Positions 33,540 through 42,443 of a stretch of 63,858 nucleotides of DNA are shown here, in pieces. This DNA is from Malonomonas rubra (lineage in GTDB: Bacteria > Desulfobacterota > Desulfuromonadia > Desulfuromonadales > Geopsychrobacteraceae), in the NCBI RefSeq assembly GCF_003247215.1, contig NZ_QKAP01000028.1:1-63858 (forward strand), in the 5' to 3' direction. The translations under genes and the position numbers were made by a program. Position 1 is the stretch's first letter; the number at the start of each line of letters is the position of its first letter. The notes below the pieces were generated by a model. The model saw nothing but the letters and a program-made list of their open reading frames with translations. It ran no database searches and had not been told where the DNA came from.

Positions 33540-35369
33540 ATGATAGAAATCGATTTGAGTAAATATCCGACCTCGCCGGGGGTCTATCAAATGCTTTCCG
33601 CTGATGGTGAGGTGCTATACGTCGGTAAAGCCAAACAGTTGCGCAATCGGCTGCGCAGCTACTTTTCCTCTCGTGGTGATGGCCGCACGCATATCCCTTT
33701 ATTGATGGAGAAGGTGCGGGGCGTCGAGGTGATTGTCACTGATACGGAAAAAGAAGCGTTGCTGCTGGAAAATACGCTGATCAAAAAATGTCGGCCGCGC
33801 TACAATATCGATTTACGTGATGACAAGACCTATGTCTCGGTTCGGATTGATCTGCGTGAGAAGTTTCCCGCTCTGCAGGTGGTGCGGCAGGTGAAGGATG
33901 ATGGCGCCAGCTACTTCGGTCCGTACTCTTCAGCTGGGGCGATCCGGCAGACATTGAAAGAGATTTACCGTATCTTTCCGTTGCGGCATTCGAGTATCGA
34001 GCGCTGCAGCAAGCGGGGGAGGCCCTGCCTTTTTCACCAAATCGGCCAGTGCAGTGCTCCATGCCACGGGAAAATCGGCCGCGTCGCATACCGCGCCTTG
34101 GTCGACGGGGTTATCGATCTGCTGGACGGGCGAGAATCGAAAGTTGTCGCCCGGCTTCAGCAGCAGATGCTGCAGGCTGCGGCCGAAATGCGTTTCGAGG
34201 ATGCGGCCCGCTTGCGGGACCAAATAACTGCGATCGAAAAAAGCATTGAAAAGCAGAAGGTTGCCGAGTATGGCGGTGGCAATCAGGATGTGATCGGCTT
34301 GCACCGGGAAGGTGGGGAGGTGGAACTCGCTCTGCTGTTCATCCGCCAGGGGAAGCTGATCGGCCGGCGTTGTTACCCTTTGCAGTGGATTCTCGATCTG
34401 CCTGAACTGGTGTCCGGTTTTTTGCAGGAGTATTACGCGCGCGAGGTGATTCTGCCAGATCAGGTTTTGCTCCCGTTTCCACTGGAGGATGTCGATCTGC
34501 TGTCGGACTGGCTGAGTGAAAAACGTGGCCGCAAGGTCTGTTTGCAGGCCCCGCAGCGAGGTGAGAAAAAGCGGCTTTGTCAGTTGGCCCTGCGCAATGC
34601 GGAAGAGTCTTTCAAGCAACGTGGGAGCCGGAAGGATGCTCGTAAACGGTTGCTGGAAGAGTTGCAGGCTAAGTTTCATCTGCCCCAGTTCCCCTGGCGG
34701 ATCGAATGTTTCGACATCTCAAATGTGCAGGGAACCCATTCGGTGGGCAGTATGGTGGTGCTGATTGACGGAGAGCCCGCCAATGCGGAATATCGTCGCT
34801 TCAAAATTAAAACCGTCGATGGTGCCGACGATTACGCCTCGCTGGCGGAAGTGCTGCGACGTCGGTTACAGCGGGGGATTGATGAGCAGAATCTACCGCA
34901 GATGATCTTGATCGACGGGGGAAAAGGACAGCTCGGTGTCCTCTCCGAGGTGTTGGCGGAGTTTGACCTGAAGGGCAGAATCGGAGCGGTTGGAATCGCC
35001 AAGAGCAGGGTGGTTGCCAATGTCCGCGGTAAGGCGGTGGAGCGCAGTGAAGAGCGGTTCTTTCTGCCGGGGCGGAAAAATCCACTCAGCTTCCGTAGTG
35101 GCTCGGCGACTCTTTTTCTGCTGGAGCGGTTGCGCGATGAAGCGCATCGCTTTGCTATCACCTTTCATCGGCAGCTGCGCAGTAAAGCGAACTTGCGTTC
35201 TGGTCTGGAAGATATCCCTGGGGTCGGGCCAGCCAGACGCAAAGCCTTGTTAAAGCATTTCGGCAGCCTGAAACAGGTCCGTGCCGCTACGTTGGATGAA
35301 TTGGGTAAAATGCCTGGTCTCCCTGCTACCCTTGCCGAACGAATCTATCAGCATTTCCAGCAGGGCTAA
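33540..35369 (+). CDS. uvrC: UvrABC excinuclease subunit C
   Basis: A 609-residue nucleotide excision repair nuclease. The N-terminal GIY-YIG domain runs from PTSPGVYQM to YVGKAKQLRNRL, with EKEALLLENTLIK behind it. Four cysteines around residues 150-180 (CSKRGRPCLFHQIGQCSAPC) match the Fe-S-type UvrC site. A UVR motif lies at about 205-240, an RNase-H-like nuclease domain follows (ECFDISNVQGTHSVGSMVV), and the C-terminal helix-hairpin-helix pair includes DIPGVGPARRKALL. It makes both incisions around a lesion. Divergent from the cNMP operon. Normal length. Confidence 0.97.
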   Translation: MIEIDLSKYPTSPGVYQMLSADGEVLYVGKAKQLRNRLRSYFSSRGDGRTHIPLLMEKVRGVEVIVTDTEKEALLLENTLIKKCRPRYNIDLRDDKTYVSVRIDLREKFPALQVVRQVKDDGASYFGPYSSAGAIRQTLKEIYRIFPLRHSSIERCSKRGRPCLFHQIGQCSAPCHGKIGRVAYRALVDGVIDLLDGRESKVVARLQQQMLQAAAEMRFEDAARLRDQITAIEKSIEKQKVAEYGGGNQDVIGLHREGGEVELALLFIRQGKLIGRRCYPLQWILDLPELVSGFLQEYYAREVILPDQVLLPFPLEDVDLLSDWLSEKRGRKVCLQAPQRGEKKRLCQLALRNAEESFKQRGSRKDARKRLLEELQAKFHLPQFPWRIECFDISNVQGTHSVGSMVVLIDGEPANAEYRRFKIKTVDGADDYASLAEVLRRRLQRGIDEQNLPQMILIDGGKGQLGVLSEVLAEFDLKGRIGAVGIAKSRVVANVRGKAVERSEERFFLPGRKNPLSFRSGSATLFLLERLRDEAHRFAITFHRQLRSKANLRSGLEDIPGVGPARRKALLKHFGSLKQVRAATLDELGKMPGLPATLAERIYQHFQQG

Positions 35370-35458
35370 TTCCACCCTTTTATTGTTTTGTGGGCTGCTC
35401 AGCCGGGAGCAGAAAATTCCCATTTCAATTAAAAATTATTCGTGAGTGGTATTTCCAG

Positions 35459-35487
35459 TTGACTCTGGAAGAGAAAAACAATAAAAC
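35459..35487 (+). promoter_or_regulatory. Candidate sigma-70-type promoter for OTR paralog 2
   Basis: TTGACT (35459-35464), a 17-base spacer, then TAAAAC (35482-35487), placed 59 bases before the cytochrome start codon in an AT-rich gap. The -10 match is partial. Confidence 0.4.
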
Positions 35488-35546
35488 AATATATCAAAAA
35501 TACCGTATATATGGTTGTGCGAATTAAACGAAAGGAAGAAAACGGA

Positions 35547-36941
35547 ATGCAGAAGTCAATTTCTTATCTGGTGCGTCTGGGACTGTTGCTGTTTGTCTGC
35601 GGAACCTTCGCCTCACCGGTAATGGCAGGCAGCCACAAAAATCGGATCAAGGGAACAGTGAGCGAACCTCAGGATGTCACTCGCCAATGTCTTAAGTGCC
35701 ACGGTAGCGCTGCGAAGGATTTTATGAAGACTTCGCACTGGAACTGGAGCCTCAAGCAGACTGTTGATGGGCGTACTGTTGATCGGGGGAAGAAGAATGC
35801 GCTGAACAATTACTGTACCTCGGTTGCCGGGAACGAGCAGTTCTGCTCAAAATGTCACGCCGGTTACGGGATGACCGATATTGCTACCTTCAATTTCGAT
35901 AACCCAGAGAATATCGACTGTCTGGTCTGTCACGACACCACAGGGCGTTATGGAAAAGCCGGCAACGCTGCCGGGATGCCGAGTGTGAATATCGACCTGA
36001 TACAAATAGCCCAAAATGTTGGCAAACCTAGCCGCGACAACTGTGGTTCCTGTCACTTCTTCGGTGGTGGTGGTGATGCCGTGAAGCACGGTGACCTTGA
36101 CTCTTCCATGTCGTATCCGACTGAAGAGATCGACGTTCATATGAACATGGAAGGAAACGATTTCGCATGCGTTGAGTGTCATCAGACTGAGAATCATGTG
36201 ATCAGCGGGAACTCTCTTGGGGTTTCCCCGGGCGGTAAGACCCATTTTGGGTGCGATCAATGTCATGCTGGGGAAATTCACAGTGAGAGCCGCATTAATG
36301 CTCACCTCGATACCGTCGCCTGTCAAACCTGCCATATCCCGACCTATGCCAAGGAATTGGCCACCAAGATTTGGTGGGACTGGTCAAAAGCCGGCGAAGA
36401 GCGCCAATTTGACGAAAAGGATGAGTATGGTCATCATACCTACATCAAGAAGAAGGGTGAGATGAAGTACGGAAAGAATCTGGCTCCGGAGTATCGCTGG
36501 TATAATGGCACCGCTGGTGCTTACCATCGCGGCGACAAGATCGATCCGAGTACGGTGAGCAGTCTGGCGTATCCGTTGGGTGATCGCAGCGACGAAGAAG
36601 CCAAGATCTACCCTTTCAAGGTGATGCGTGGCAAGCAGATCTACGACACAGAGTACAAGAACTTGATTACGGCAAAAATTGCCAATGAAGGTGGTTACTG
36701 GAAAGACTTCGATTGGGATAAGGCGGCTCGCCTTGGTAGTGAAGCAAGTGGCCTGCCATACAGCGGCAAGTACGGTTTTGCCGAAACCGATATGTACTGG
36801 CGCCTCAACCACATGATCGCTCCGAAAGAGAAAGCTCTCGGCTGTCTTGATTGCCACGGTGACAAAGGTCGGATGAATTGGATCGCACTCGGTTACAAGG
36901 GTGACCCGATGTCCAATCTGGCATGGGCACGATCAAAATAA
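35547..36941 (+). CDS. Octaheme c-type cytochrome, OTR family, paralog 2
   Basis: A 464-residue secreted octaheme cytochrome closely resembling the one at 582. The eight heme motifs are CLKCH, CSKCH, CLVCH, CGSCH, CVECH, CDQCH, CQTCH and CLDCH. Shared blocks include CHDTTGRY, GGGGDAVKHGDLDS, TEMYWR/TDMYWR-type sequence before the last heme, and HGDKGRMNW. A signal peptide ends at VMAG. ATG 35547 has AAGGAAG 9 bases upstream; the longer frame to 35511 begins with an unlikely ATG. It lies 177 bases after uvrC with its own candidate promoter. Its terminator region appears to be interrupted by an IS1182-type element. Substrate unknown; tetrathionate, nitrite or another N/S oxyanion are possible. 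Confidence 0.92.
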   Translation: MQKSISYLVRLGLLLFVCGTFASPVMAGSHKNRIKGTVSEPQDVTRQCLKCHGSAAKDFMKTSHWNWSLKQTVDGRTVDRGKKNALNNYCTSVAGNEQFCSKCHAGYGMTDIATFNFDNPENIDCLVCHDTTGRYGKAGNAAGMPSVNIDLIQIAQNVGKPSRDNCGSCHFFGGGGDAVKHGDLDSSMSYPTEEIDVHMNMEGNDFACVECHQTENHVISGNSLGVSPGGKTHFGCDQCHAGEIHSESRINAHLDTVACQTCHIPTYAKELATKIWWDWSKAGEERQFDEKDEYGHHTYIKKKGEMKYGKNLAPEYRWYNGTAGAYHRGDKIDPSTVSSLAYPLGDRSDEEAKIYPFKVMRGKQIYDTEYKNLITAKIANEGGYWKDFDWDKAARLGSEASGLPYSGKYGFAETDMYWRLNHMIAPKEKALGCLDCHGDKGRMNWIALGYKGDPMSNLAWARSK

Positions 36942-37006
36942 AATCAACTCTCTCTAGGTAAATTACTGATAAAAAAGCCTTCGGAAAAGGGCCTCAGTTC
37001 ACTGGC

Positions 37007-37034
37007 AAACCCCGCATTTTAGGATGCGGGGTTT
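37007..37034. repeat. Left-end hairpin of the IS remnant
   Basis: AAACCCCGCAT (37007-37016 plus one base) pairs with ATGCGGGGTTT (37024-37034) around a short T-rich loop. The right end of the element has a related hairpin in inverted position. It could also terminate transcription coming from OTR paralog 2. Confidence 0.6.
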
Positions 37035-37169
37035 ACTTATGTATGTTTTCCAGGGAGTTTTCTGTTCAAGCAGGTAATGTCTAGGATAGCGGCAGCGCGG
37101 GGGTGTGGCGCTAATATATGCTCTGATCCACCTTAGAAGAGCTGAACCTTTGCCATTACCCTTCTTTTT

Positions 37170-38525
37170 CTAAGGTTTGCTCAGCAGTAGAGCTATCTTT
37201 TTCATATTCATGACAGGCGGTGGACAGTAAACACTGCTCTTGGGGCACACAATAGCCCCCGCATCCGGATGTAGCGGTAACCGTGGAGTTGCTTGCCATT
37301 GGCAAAACTGCGCGCAACGGTTTCTTTGCCGTGTTTGTAGATCGCTTTGCAGGTTTTGGTCTTACGGTGTGAATCGACTTTTTCCTGATAATCCTCCCAG
37401 ACATGGCGGGTGGCGGTTTTGACCTGTTGTACGTTCTCGGTACATTGTCCAAGAAATGAACAGGTCCGGCAGATAGCGGGACCAGAACGATACTTACGAT
37501 AGCCTTGTCGGTTAGTGGTGCGATAGGTCAGTAGCTGGCCCCTCAGGCAGTGGCAACCATAGTGTTGCGGTTCATTAAATAATAGTCGCGTCTATAGAGG
37601 TCTCCTTTGATATGGGTGGGACGCCGGTAGCCGATCACCCCGTAGATGTCGCGCTCTTCAAGTCCCTTGCAGATCGGATCGGTGCGGTCCTGTAACCGGC
37701 GTCAAGACCTACGGCTTCAGTTTTTAATCCGAAACGCTGCCGCTGGTGGTCGAGCCGCTCTAGGTACGGGAGACTATTATGAACGTTGGCGGGTGTGATA
37801 TGGGTTTAGGTAATCAGGTTGTATTTGCCGCAGGTGGTGCGGTAATCGAGACAAAAGAAACCCTTCGGTTTGCCCTCACGCATCAGGTAACCACTCTCAG
37901 GGTCGGTGGTGCTTGACTTGATCTCTTTAGGTTCAGGGGGCTGCTCTTTGGGCCTTAACGGTTTTTCCCGTGGTCTTTTCGATCCTTGCTGATCGCCTTT
38001 TCCAGATCATCCATGTATTCGCAGGTCGCACGAACGATCTGCTTCTTCTTGAACTTATGCTTGTTGGCACTCGCTTTTAAATGGGTAGAGTCGGTGTAGA
38101 GAACCTTCCGGTTAAGCAGTCGTTTGCGCATCGCCTGCAGGACGATCTCATCGATGATCTCCTAGATGGTGCTATCGGTAAAGCGACGTCGAAGGTTCTG
38201 GCGGAAGGTCGAAGCATCCGGAACTTTGTCGGTCAGGCTGAAACCGATGACCCTGCAATAGACAATATTGGCCTGAATCTCACAAACACAGTCGGCGCTC
38301 GGAACGGATGCCGAGCCGATAACCGAGAAACAGCATCTTGAACAACACTACCGGATCAATCGCTGGACGACCATTGTCGGCGCATTAAAGGTCCTTGACC
38401 TTTCCGCAGATAAAGTCAAAATCAATCACGCTATCCATTTTGTGCAGCAGATGATCCTAGGCAACGAGTTCTTCAATGCTTACGAATTCCAACACAACTT
38501 GTTTGTTGTCATGTCCACGTAACAT
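37170..38525 (-). pseudogene. IS1182-family DDE transposase, inactivated
   Basis: Reading the minus strand from ATG 38525 gives MLRGHDNKQVVLEFVSIEEL, then in-frame stops (TAG, TAA), frameshifts and a missing base before the C-terminal part. That part is still clear: CRTCSFLGQC, then QVKTATRHVWEDY, then KETVARSFANGKQLHGYRY, which is the cysteine-rich and DDE C-terminal region of IS1182-type transposases. The central N-terminal piece (KVPDASTFRQNLRRRF, then TDSTHLKASANKHK) also matches. The frame ends near TAG 37170. At least four stop codons interrupt it, so it cannot make an active enzyme. Confidence 0.85.
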
Positions 38526-38553
38526 GCAAACATTTTACAGAAATTCAGTTCAC

Positions 38554-38580
38554 AAAATCCCCGCTAAAAGGGCGAGGATT
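38554..38580. repeat. Right-end hairpin of the IS remnant
   Basis: AAATCCCCGC and GCGAGGATTT pair with one mismatch around TAAAAGG. It is the inverted counterpart of the hairpin at 37007-37034. Confidence 0.55.
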
Positions 38581-38787
38581 TGTCAACAGTCTGAGACTTT
38601 CAGAAGACGGCTTTTTAATATTGTAGAAAACTAATGTTTTTTGTTGTGCGCTATGGTATCATTTGTCGCGATTAATGGTAGAGTTCTAAATCGTTGTTGC
38701 CCGCAAAAATGTAATATCCTGGGGGGAGGTTGGAAACAGCGACCAGTAAACAACTTTGTAAACTATGTTGCTAATGGAGGGAAGACG

Positions 38788-40170
38788 ATGCAACAGACTA
38801 AAAAGCTGATTTTGACCTGCTTCGCAGTCGCTTTGCTAGTGGCTCCGGTAATGGCTGCCAATCCGCACAAGGAATATGTTCAAGGCGAATTTAAAACGGG
38901 CCCGGATGTCACAAAGGTTTGCTTGGAGTGCCATGAAGAACAGGCTGAAGCGTTTATGAAAACCAGCCACTGGACCTGGTCACTAGAGCAGGTAATCAAC
39001 GGCAAGAAGGTACAGGCAGGCAAGAAGAACACATTCAATAACTACTGTACCCAAATTAAGTCCAACGAGCCTTCCTGTAACCGCTGTCACGCCGGTTACG
39101 GCTGGGAAGACGATAACTTCGATTTCACCGACAAGACTAAGGTCGACTGTCTGGTCTGTCACGATACCACCGGGACCTACCTCAAGGCGCGCGGTGGAAG
39201 GGTTTTTGAAGGGCTTAACCTGTTGCGGATTGCCCAGAATGTCGGACAGCCGGTACGCGACAACTGCGGTGCCTGCCATTTCTATGGTGGCGGTGGCGAT
39301 GCGGTTAAGCATGGTGATCTCGACTCCTCTATGGCCTATCCGGAGAAAAAGGTTGATGTGCACATGGGGCTAGACGGCAAGGATTTCGCCTGCCAGGCTT
39401 GTCACGTGACAAAAAATCACGTTATCCCCGGTAACTCGCTCGGTGTTTCGCCGGGTGCCGAAAGCCAGCTCAGTTGTGAGGACTGTCATACCGCGGCCCC
39501 GCATGAAGAGAGTCGTCTGAATGAACATGTGGCAAATGTTGCTTGTCAGACTTGTCACATTCCCTATTACTCAAAAGAAATTCCGACCAAGCTCTGGTGG
39601 GACTGGTCGACCTCCGGTGATGATGACCGTAATGTCACCAAGGACAAGTATGGCAAGCCGCTTTACGTAAAAAAGAAGGGCGATATGAAGTATGGCAAGA
39701 ACGTACCGCCTGAATATGCTTGGTTCGAATCAGGCAAAGCTGTCAACTATGTGCGTGGACAGAAAATAGAGGATCCGAGCAAGGTACTAACGATTGCTGG
39801 ACCGACTTCGACCATTAAGGACAAAAAGGCTCGGATTTATCCGTTCAAGGTTATGCGCGGTAAGCAGGCTTACGATCCAAAATACAAGAACTTGCTGGTT
39901 GTTCATCAGATAGATGATGATGGCTACTGGCATACCTTTGATTGGAAAAAGTCAGCGGAGATCGGTATGAAGCAGGCAGGCTTGCCGTTCAGTGGTGAAG
40001 TTGGTTTCGTTGAGACTCGTATGTTCTGGCGGATCAACCACATGGTTTCTGAAGCAAACGTTGCGCTCAGCTGTCTCGATTGCCACGGTGATAAGGGGCG
40101 CATGGATTGGAAAACCCTTGGCTACTCAGGTGACCCGATGAAAAATGCCAAGTGGGCACGCGGCAAATAA
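38788..40170 (+). CDS. Octaheme c-type cytochrome, OTR family, paralog 3
   Basis: A 460-residue secreted octaheme cytochrome. Its motifs are CLECH, CNRCH, CLVCH, CGACH, CQACH, CEDCH, CQTCH and CLDCH. It shares with paralog 2 the stretches GNSLGVSPG, CQTCHIP and LWWDWS/IWWDWS and an almost identical C-terminus. That makes 2 and 3 look closer to each other than to paralog 1, and supports tandem duplication. The signal peptide ends at VMAA. ATG 38788 has GGAGGG 6 bases upstream; the longer frame to 38641 begins in the untranslated leader. Upstream is the IS remnant, downstream a terminator, so expression is probably independent of paralog 2. Confidence 0.92.
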   Translation: MQQTKKLILTCFAVALLVAPVMAANPHKEYVQGEFKTGPDVTKVCLECHEEQAEAFMKTSHWTWSLEQVINGKKVQAGKKNTFNNYCTQIKSNEPSCNRCHAGYGWEDDNFDFTDKTKVDCLVCHDTTGTYLKARGGRVFEGLNLLRIAQNVGQPVRDNCGACHFYGGGGDAVKHGDLDSSMAYPEKKVDVHMGLDGKDFACQACHVTKNHVIPGNSLGVSPGAESQLSCEDCHTAAPHEESRLNEHVANVACQTCHIPYYSKEIPTKLWWDWSTSGDDDRNVTKDKYGKPLYVKKKGDMKYGKNVPPEYAWFESGKAVNYVRGQKIEDPSKVLTIAGPTSTIKDKKARIYPFKVMRGKQAYDPKYKNLLVVHQIDDDGYWHTFDWKKSAEIGMKQAGLPFSGEVGFVETRMFWRINHMVSEANVALSCLDCHGDKGRMDWKTLGYSGDPMKNAKWARGK

Positions 40171-40196
40171 CTACATCGTAGCTGATGGATAACGAA

Positions 40197-40228
40197 TGGG
40201 GCTGTTCCTTATGGGGCAGCCCTTTTTC
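40197..40228 (+). terminator. Terminator after OTR paralog 3
   Basis: GGGCTG (40199-40204) pairs with CAGCCC (40217-40222), extended inward by CC/GG, and TTTTT follows. It lies 28 bases after the stop codon. Confidence 0.85.
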
Positions 40229-40599
40229 TATTTGAGATAAATAGATTAATGTCGGCAAGTCGATATTGACAGGTGGCTGAGTTTGTCTTGGCTCAACAGC
40301 TGTTGGGGTAAGTGGTGGCGGTAGCTCACCCATCCAGAATTCGTTGACCAGACCTTATCCAGAAGTTTCATGCACGACAATAAAAACCCCCCGCAATTGA
40401 TGAGGTTACTTGGTTAGTAGATTTATGCGAGCCTTCGTTGATCTTTATAGCGTTTCATATGGAGGTTCAGGCGAGGTTTATCATGAATAAGAAGGCCTTC
40501 GCAGAAAATTCGAGAGCACGACTAGTGTTTGCCGAACTCATCGTCATATAAAGCTATCGTCTGTTTCAATTTTGGCTCCGATGGCAGTTGCTGTCCACA

Positions 40600-41500
40600 G
40601 TCGCAGGATATTCCTGCTGCTGGTTTGGCGGTTGGTGGGATACCCGTAAAGGGTTGAGCATTGCGAGCAGGCGGCTTGCCTGGTCGCCGAGTTGCTAGGT
40701 GGCGGAAGCGTTTTCTTCAGCGGTCGCTGTATTTGCTATATTACCTGATCAATTAGTCCTAAGTCTTGGTTGAGTTGCGCGGTGCCTTCAGCCTGTTCAT
40801 GGGAAGCTGAAGCAATATCTTCGGGCAAGTCGGAAACTTTTGATCCGTTCATTGATCGATTCGGGAGCTTCTGCCGTATGCTGGCTATTTCACCTCTGCG
40901 TTCGGTTTTTTGCACCGAGTCGGCGATCAGGTCAGCTGTTTCCTGGCCCTCCTTAGCTCTGCACGCCACCAACTGACCTCTTCTGCAGCCCACCGCAAAG
41001 CCTTTACAGTGTTGTCCAGCCTGTGCCTCCTCGATGGCTGCATCGAGGGCAAGGAGTTTCGTCTGGAAGGCGATTTGGTCAATCACCCTGATGATCTATG
41101 TTCTGACCAGCTCACTGATCTCCTCCATCGCGGAAACCGTTTGCCGCATTCGCAGGTTACCGTTTTCCGCTGCGTTTTTCGCTTCACCGTAGAGTTGGTT
41201 GACTTGGCTGGCATTGTTCGCATTTAGCTTGGTTTTGCTGGACATCTCGTCCAAGGAACTGGAACTTTCTTCCAGTTAAGCTGCGGAGTCGGTTTTTCCT
41301 CTCGAGAGGGCTTGTGAGAAAACAGCGCCTGAGTTGCGGCCGGAGGGAATCTGCTGACCCACCGACTGGATGGAGCTCATGGTGCTGTTAAGGTAGTCCT
41401 CCCGTGAATTCAGGACGCTACGAATTTCGTCCTGACTGTCGCGAGGCTGAATTTCGAAGCATGAATTCCCAGAGGCGAGTTTTTTGCCGGTGTTTTAAAA
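40600..41500 (-). pseudogene. Methyl-accepting chemotaxis protein, decayed
   Basis: The minus strand encodes a recognisable chemoreceptor signalling domain broken by stops and shifts. Upstream parts read EESSSSLDEMSSKTK and later SAMEEISELV. The hairpin tip is IDQIAFQTKLLALDAAIEEAQ, altered from the usual NLLALNAAVEAARAG. The C-terminal part continues in another frame as IANTATAEENASAT. In-frame TAA and TAG codons occur near 41278 and 41095. No N-terminal sensor or membrane part is recognisable. The gap from 40229 to 40600 holds nothing I can identify. Confidence 0.85.
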
Positions 41501-41502
41501 AC

Positions 41503-41537
41503 AAAAAAGACCCCTGAATTTCTTCAGAGGCCTTTTG
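41503..41537 (-). terminator. Terminator of the NrfJ/OB lipoprotein gene
   Basis: On the minus strand AAAAGGCCTCTGAA pairs with TTCAGGGGTCTTTT around a 4-base loop with one mismatch, followed by T's. It starts 25 bases after the gene end. Confidence 0.85.
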
Positions 41538-41561
41538 TAGATTTATTAATAAATTTATTAT

Positions 41562-42344
41562 TTATTCGATAGTTATCGCTGCATCTTCAATGATCAGATC
41601 GTATTGGTAACCGTAACCGAAATCTTTGTCGAGAGTCAGGGGGCCTTTGACCAATACTGTGTCACCGACTTCCGCTGTGATATCGGTCGTGACGGTCAGG
41701 TCATGGGTCCCTGCTTCAGAGTCGCCACTGCCGTCTTGAATGTGGAGCCAGTTCTTGCCCATGATTTTCGGGCTGAATTTAACGACCTTGCCGCGCAAAG
41801 TAACCTCTTGGCCGGACAGGTTGGCTTTGTCGCCGAAGATCTCCCCGACCGTTAAACCTCCCTCAGGCTTGGCAATGTTCGTCAGGTCAACATCGTCTGC
41901 AGCGGGCGCCTTTGTTTTTTGCGATTGGTCTTCCTGCATGCCTCCTTCTGCCATCGCCGAGTCAGGCGAGCTTGCATTCAGAATCGAGTCGACAAAGTAA
42001 ACAACGGAGAAGTCGCGCTCCAGAGTCTTACTGTGATAGTTAGTCATCGGCATGCCGTCCGGAACCACAACCGAATCACCAACCGCTACGGTAAATGCTG
42101 GCGCAGCTGCCCAGATCTTTTCAGTGCCGCTATCAACCTGTACATAGGTGTAGCCGGCAGCGTTCATGGTTTCTACGACGGTTCCCGATGTCCCACCAGA
42201 CTTATTTGCTGCCGGTGCGGTCATTGCTGCGGGGGTCTGCTCTTGAGGGGCTTGAGCCACAGTGCTTGTTGGTTTGTCTTGGCTGCAAGCAGTAAGAGTG
42301 AGTGCAGCGATGGAAATAGTGATCAGTGCTAACGATTTTTTCAC
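41562..42344 (-). CDS. Lipoprotein with NrfJ-like and OB-fold domains
   Basis: A 260-residue exported lipoprotein. The signal peptide ends in the lipobox LTAC. A NrfJ-like module follows at about residues 50-120 (SGTVVETMNAAGYTYVQV, then KIWAAAP, then GMPMTNYHSKTL). After a charged linker comes a C-terminal OB-fold (about 165-258: GQEVTLRGKVVKF, then NWLHIQDGSG). Proteins with NrfJ modules occur near multiheme nitrite-reductase-type cytochromes, and here the OTR cytochromes lie just upstream. The start is GTG 42344 with GGAGG 8 bases upstream. The role is unknown; assembly or copper/heme handling in the periplasm is possible but speculative. Confidence 0.75.
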   Translation of the reverse strand: MKKSLALITISIAALTLTACSQDKPTSTVAQAPQEQTPAAMTAPAANKSGGTSGTVVETMNAAGYTYVQVDSGTEKIWAAAPAFTVAVGDSVVVPDGMPMTNYHSKTLERDFSVVYFVDSILNASSPDSAMAEGGMQEDQSQKTKAPAADDVDLTNIAKPEGGLTVGEIFGDKANLSGQEVTLRGKVVKFSPKIMGKNWLHIQDGSGDSEAGTHDLTVTTDITAEVGDTVLVKGPLTLDKDFGYGYQYDLIIEDAAITIE

Positions 42345-42443
42345 AACAATATCCTCCAGATGATAGCCTCTTTGGCTTAGTTTATCGATTTTCAGGAGAC
42401 GATAACATAGACGAGAAAATATGTACAAGCGCTTAGATGGTTG

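Larger units (their letters stand above)
36990..38600 (-). mobile_element. Degenerate IS1182-family insertion sequence (boundaries approximate)
   Basis: The stretch between OTR paralogs 2 and 3 holds a decayed transposase read on the minus strand. Both ends carry related inverted sequences: the left end has ACTGGCAAACCCCGC and the reverse complement of the right end ACTGTTGACAAATCCTCGC, each leading into a small hairpin. The outer flanks (AAAAAAGCC near 36971 and GGCTTTTT near 38609) are also complementary. Either the terminal repeats extend that far or the element landed inside a terminator. Target duplication could not be identified with confidence. Confidence 0.75.

Noticed and set aside
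37170-38525. Stop codons in the IS1182 transposase as possible recoded codons
   Set aside because: They are TAG and TAA mixed with frameshifts, so this is ordinary decay, not selenocysteine or pyrrolysine use.
40600-41500. In-frame stops in the chemotaxis-receptor remnant as recoding
   Set aside because: Stops are TAA and TAG, the frame also shifts, and conserved tip residues are mutated.
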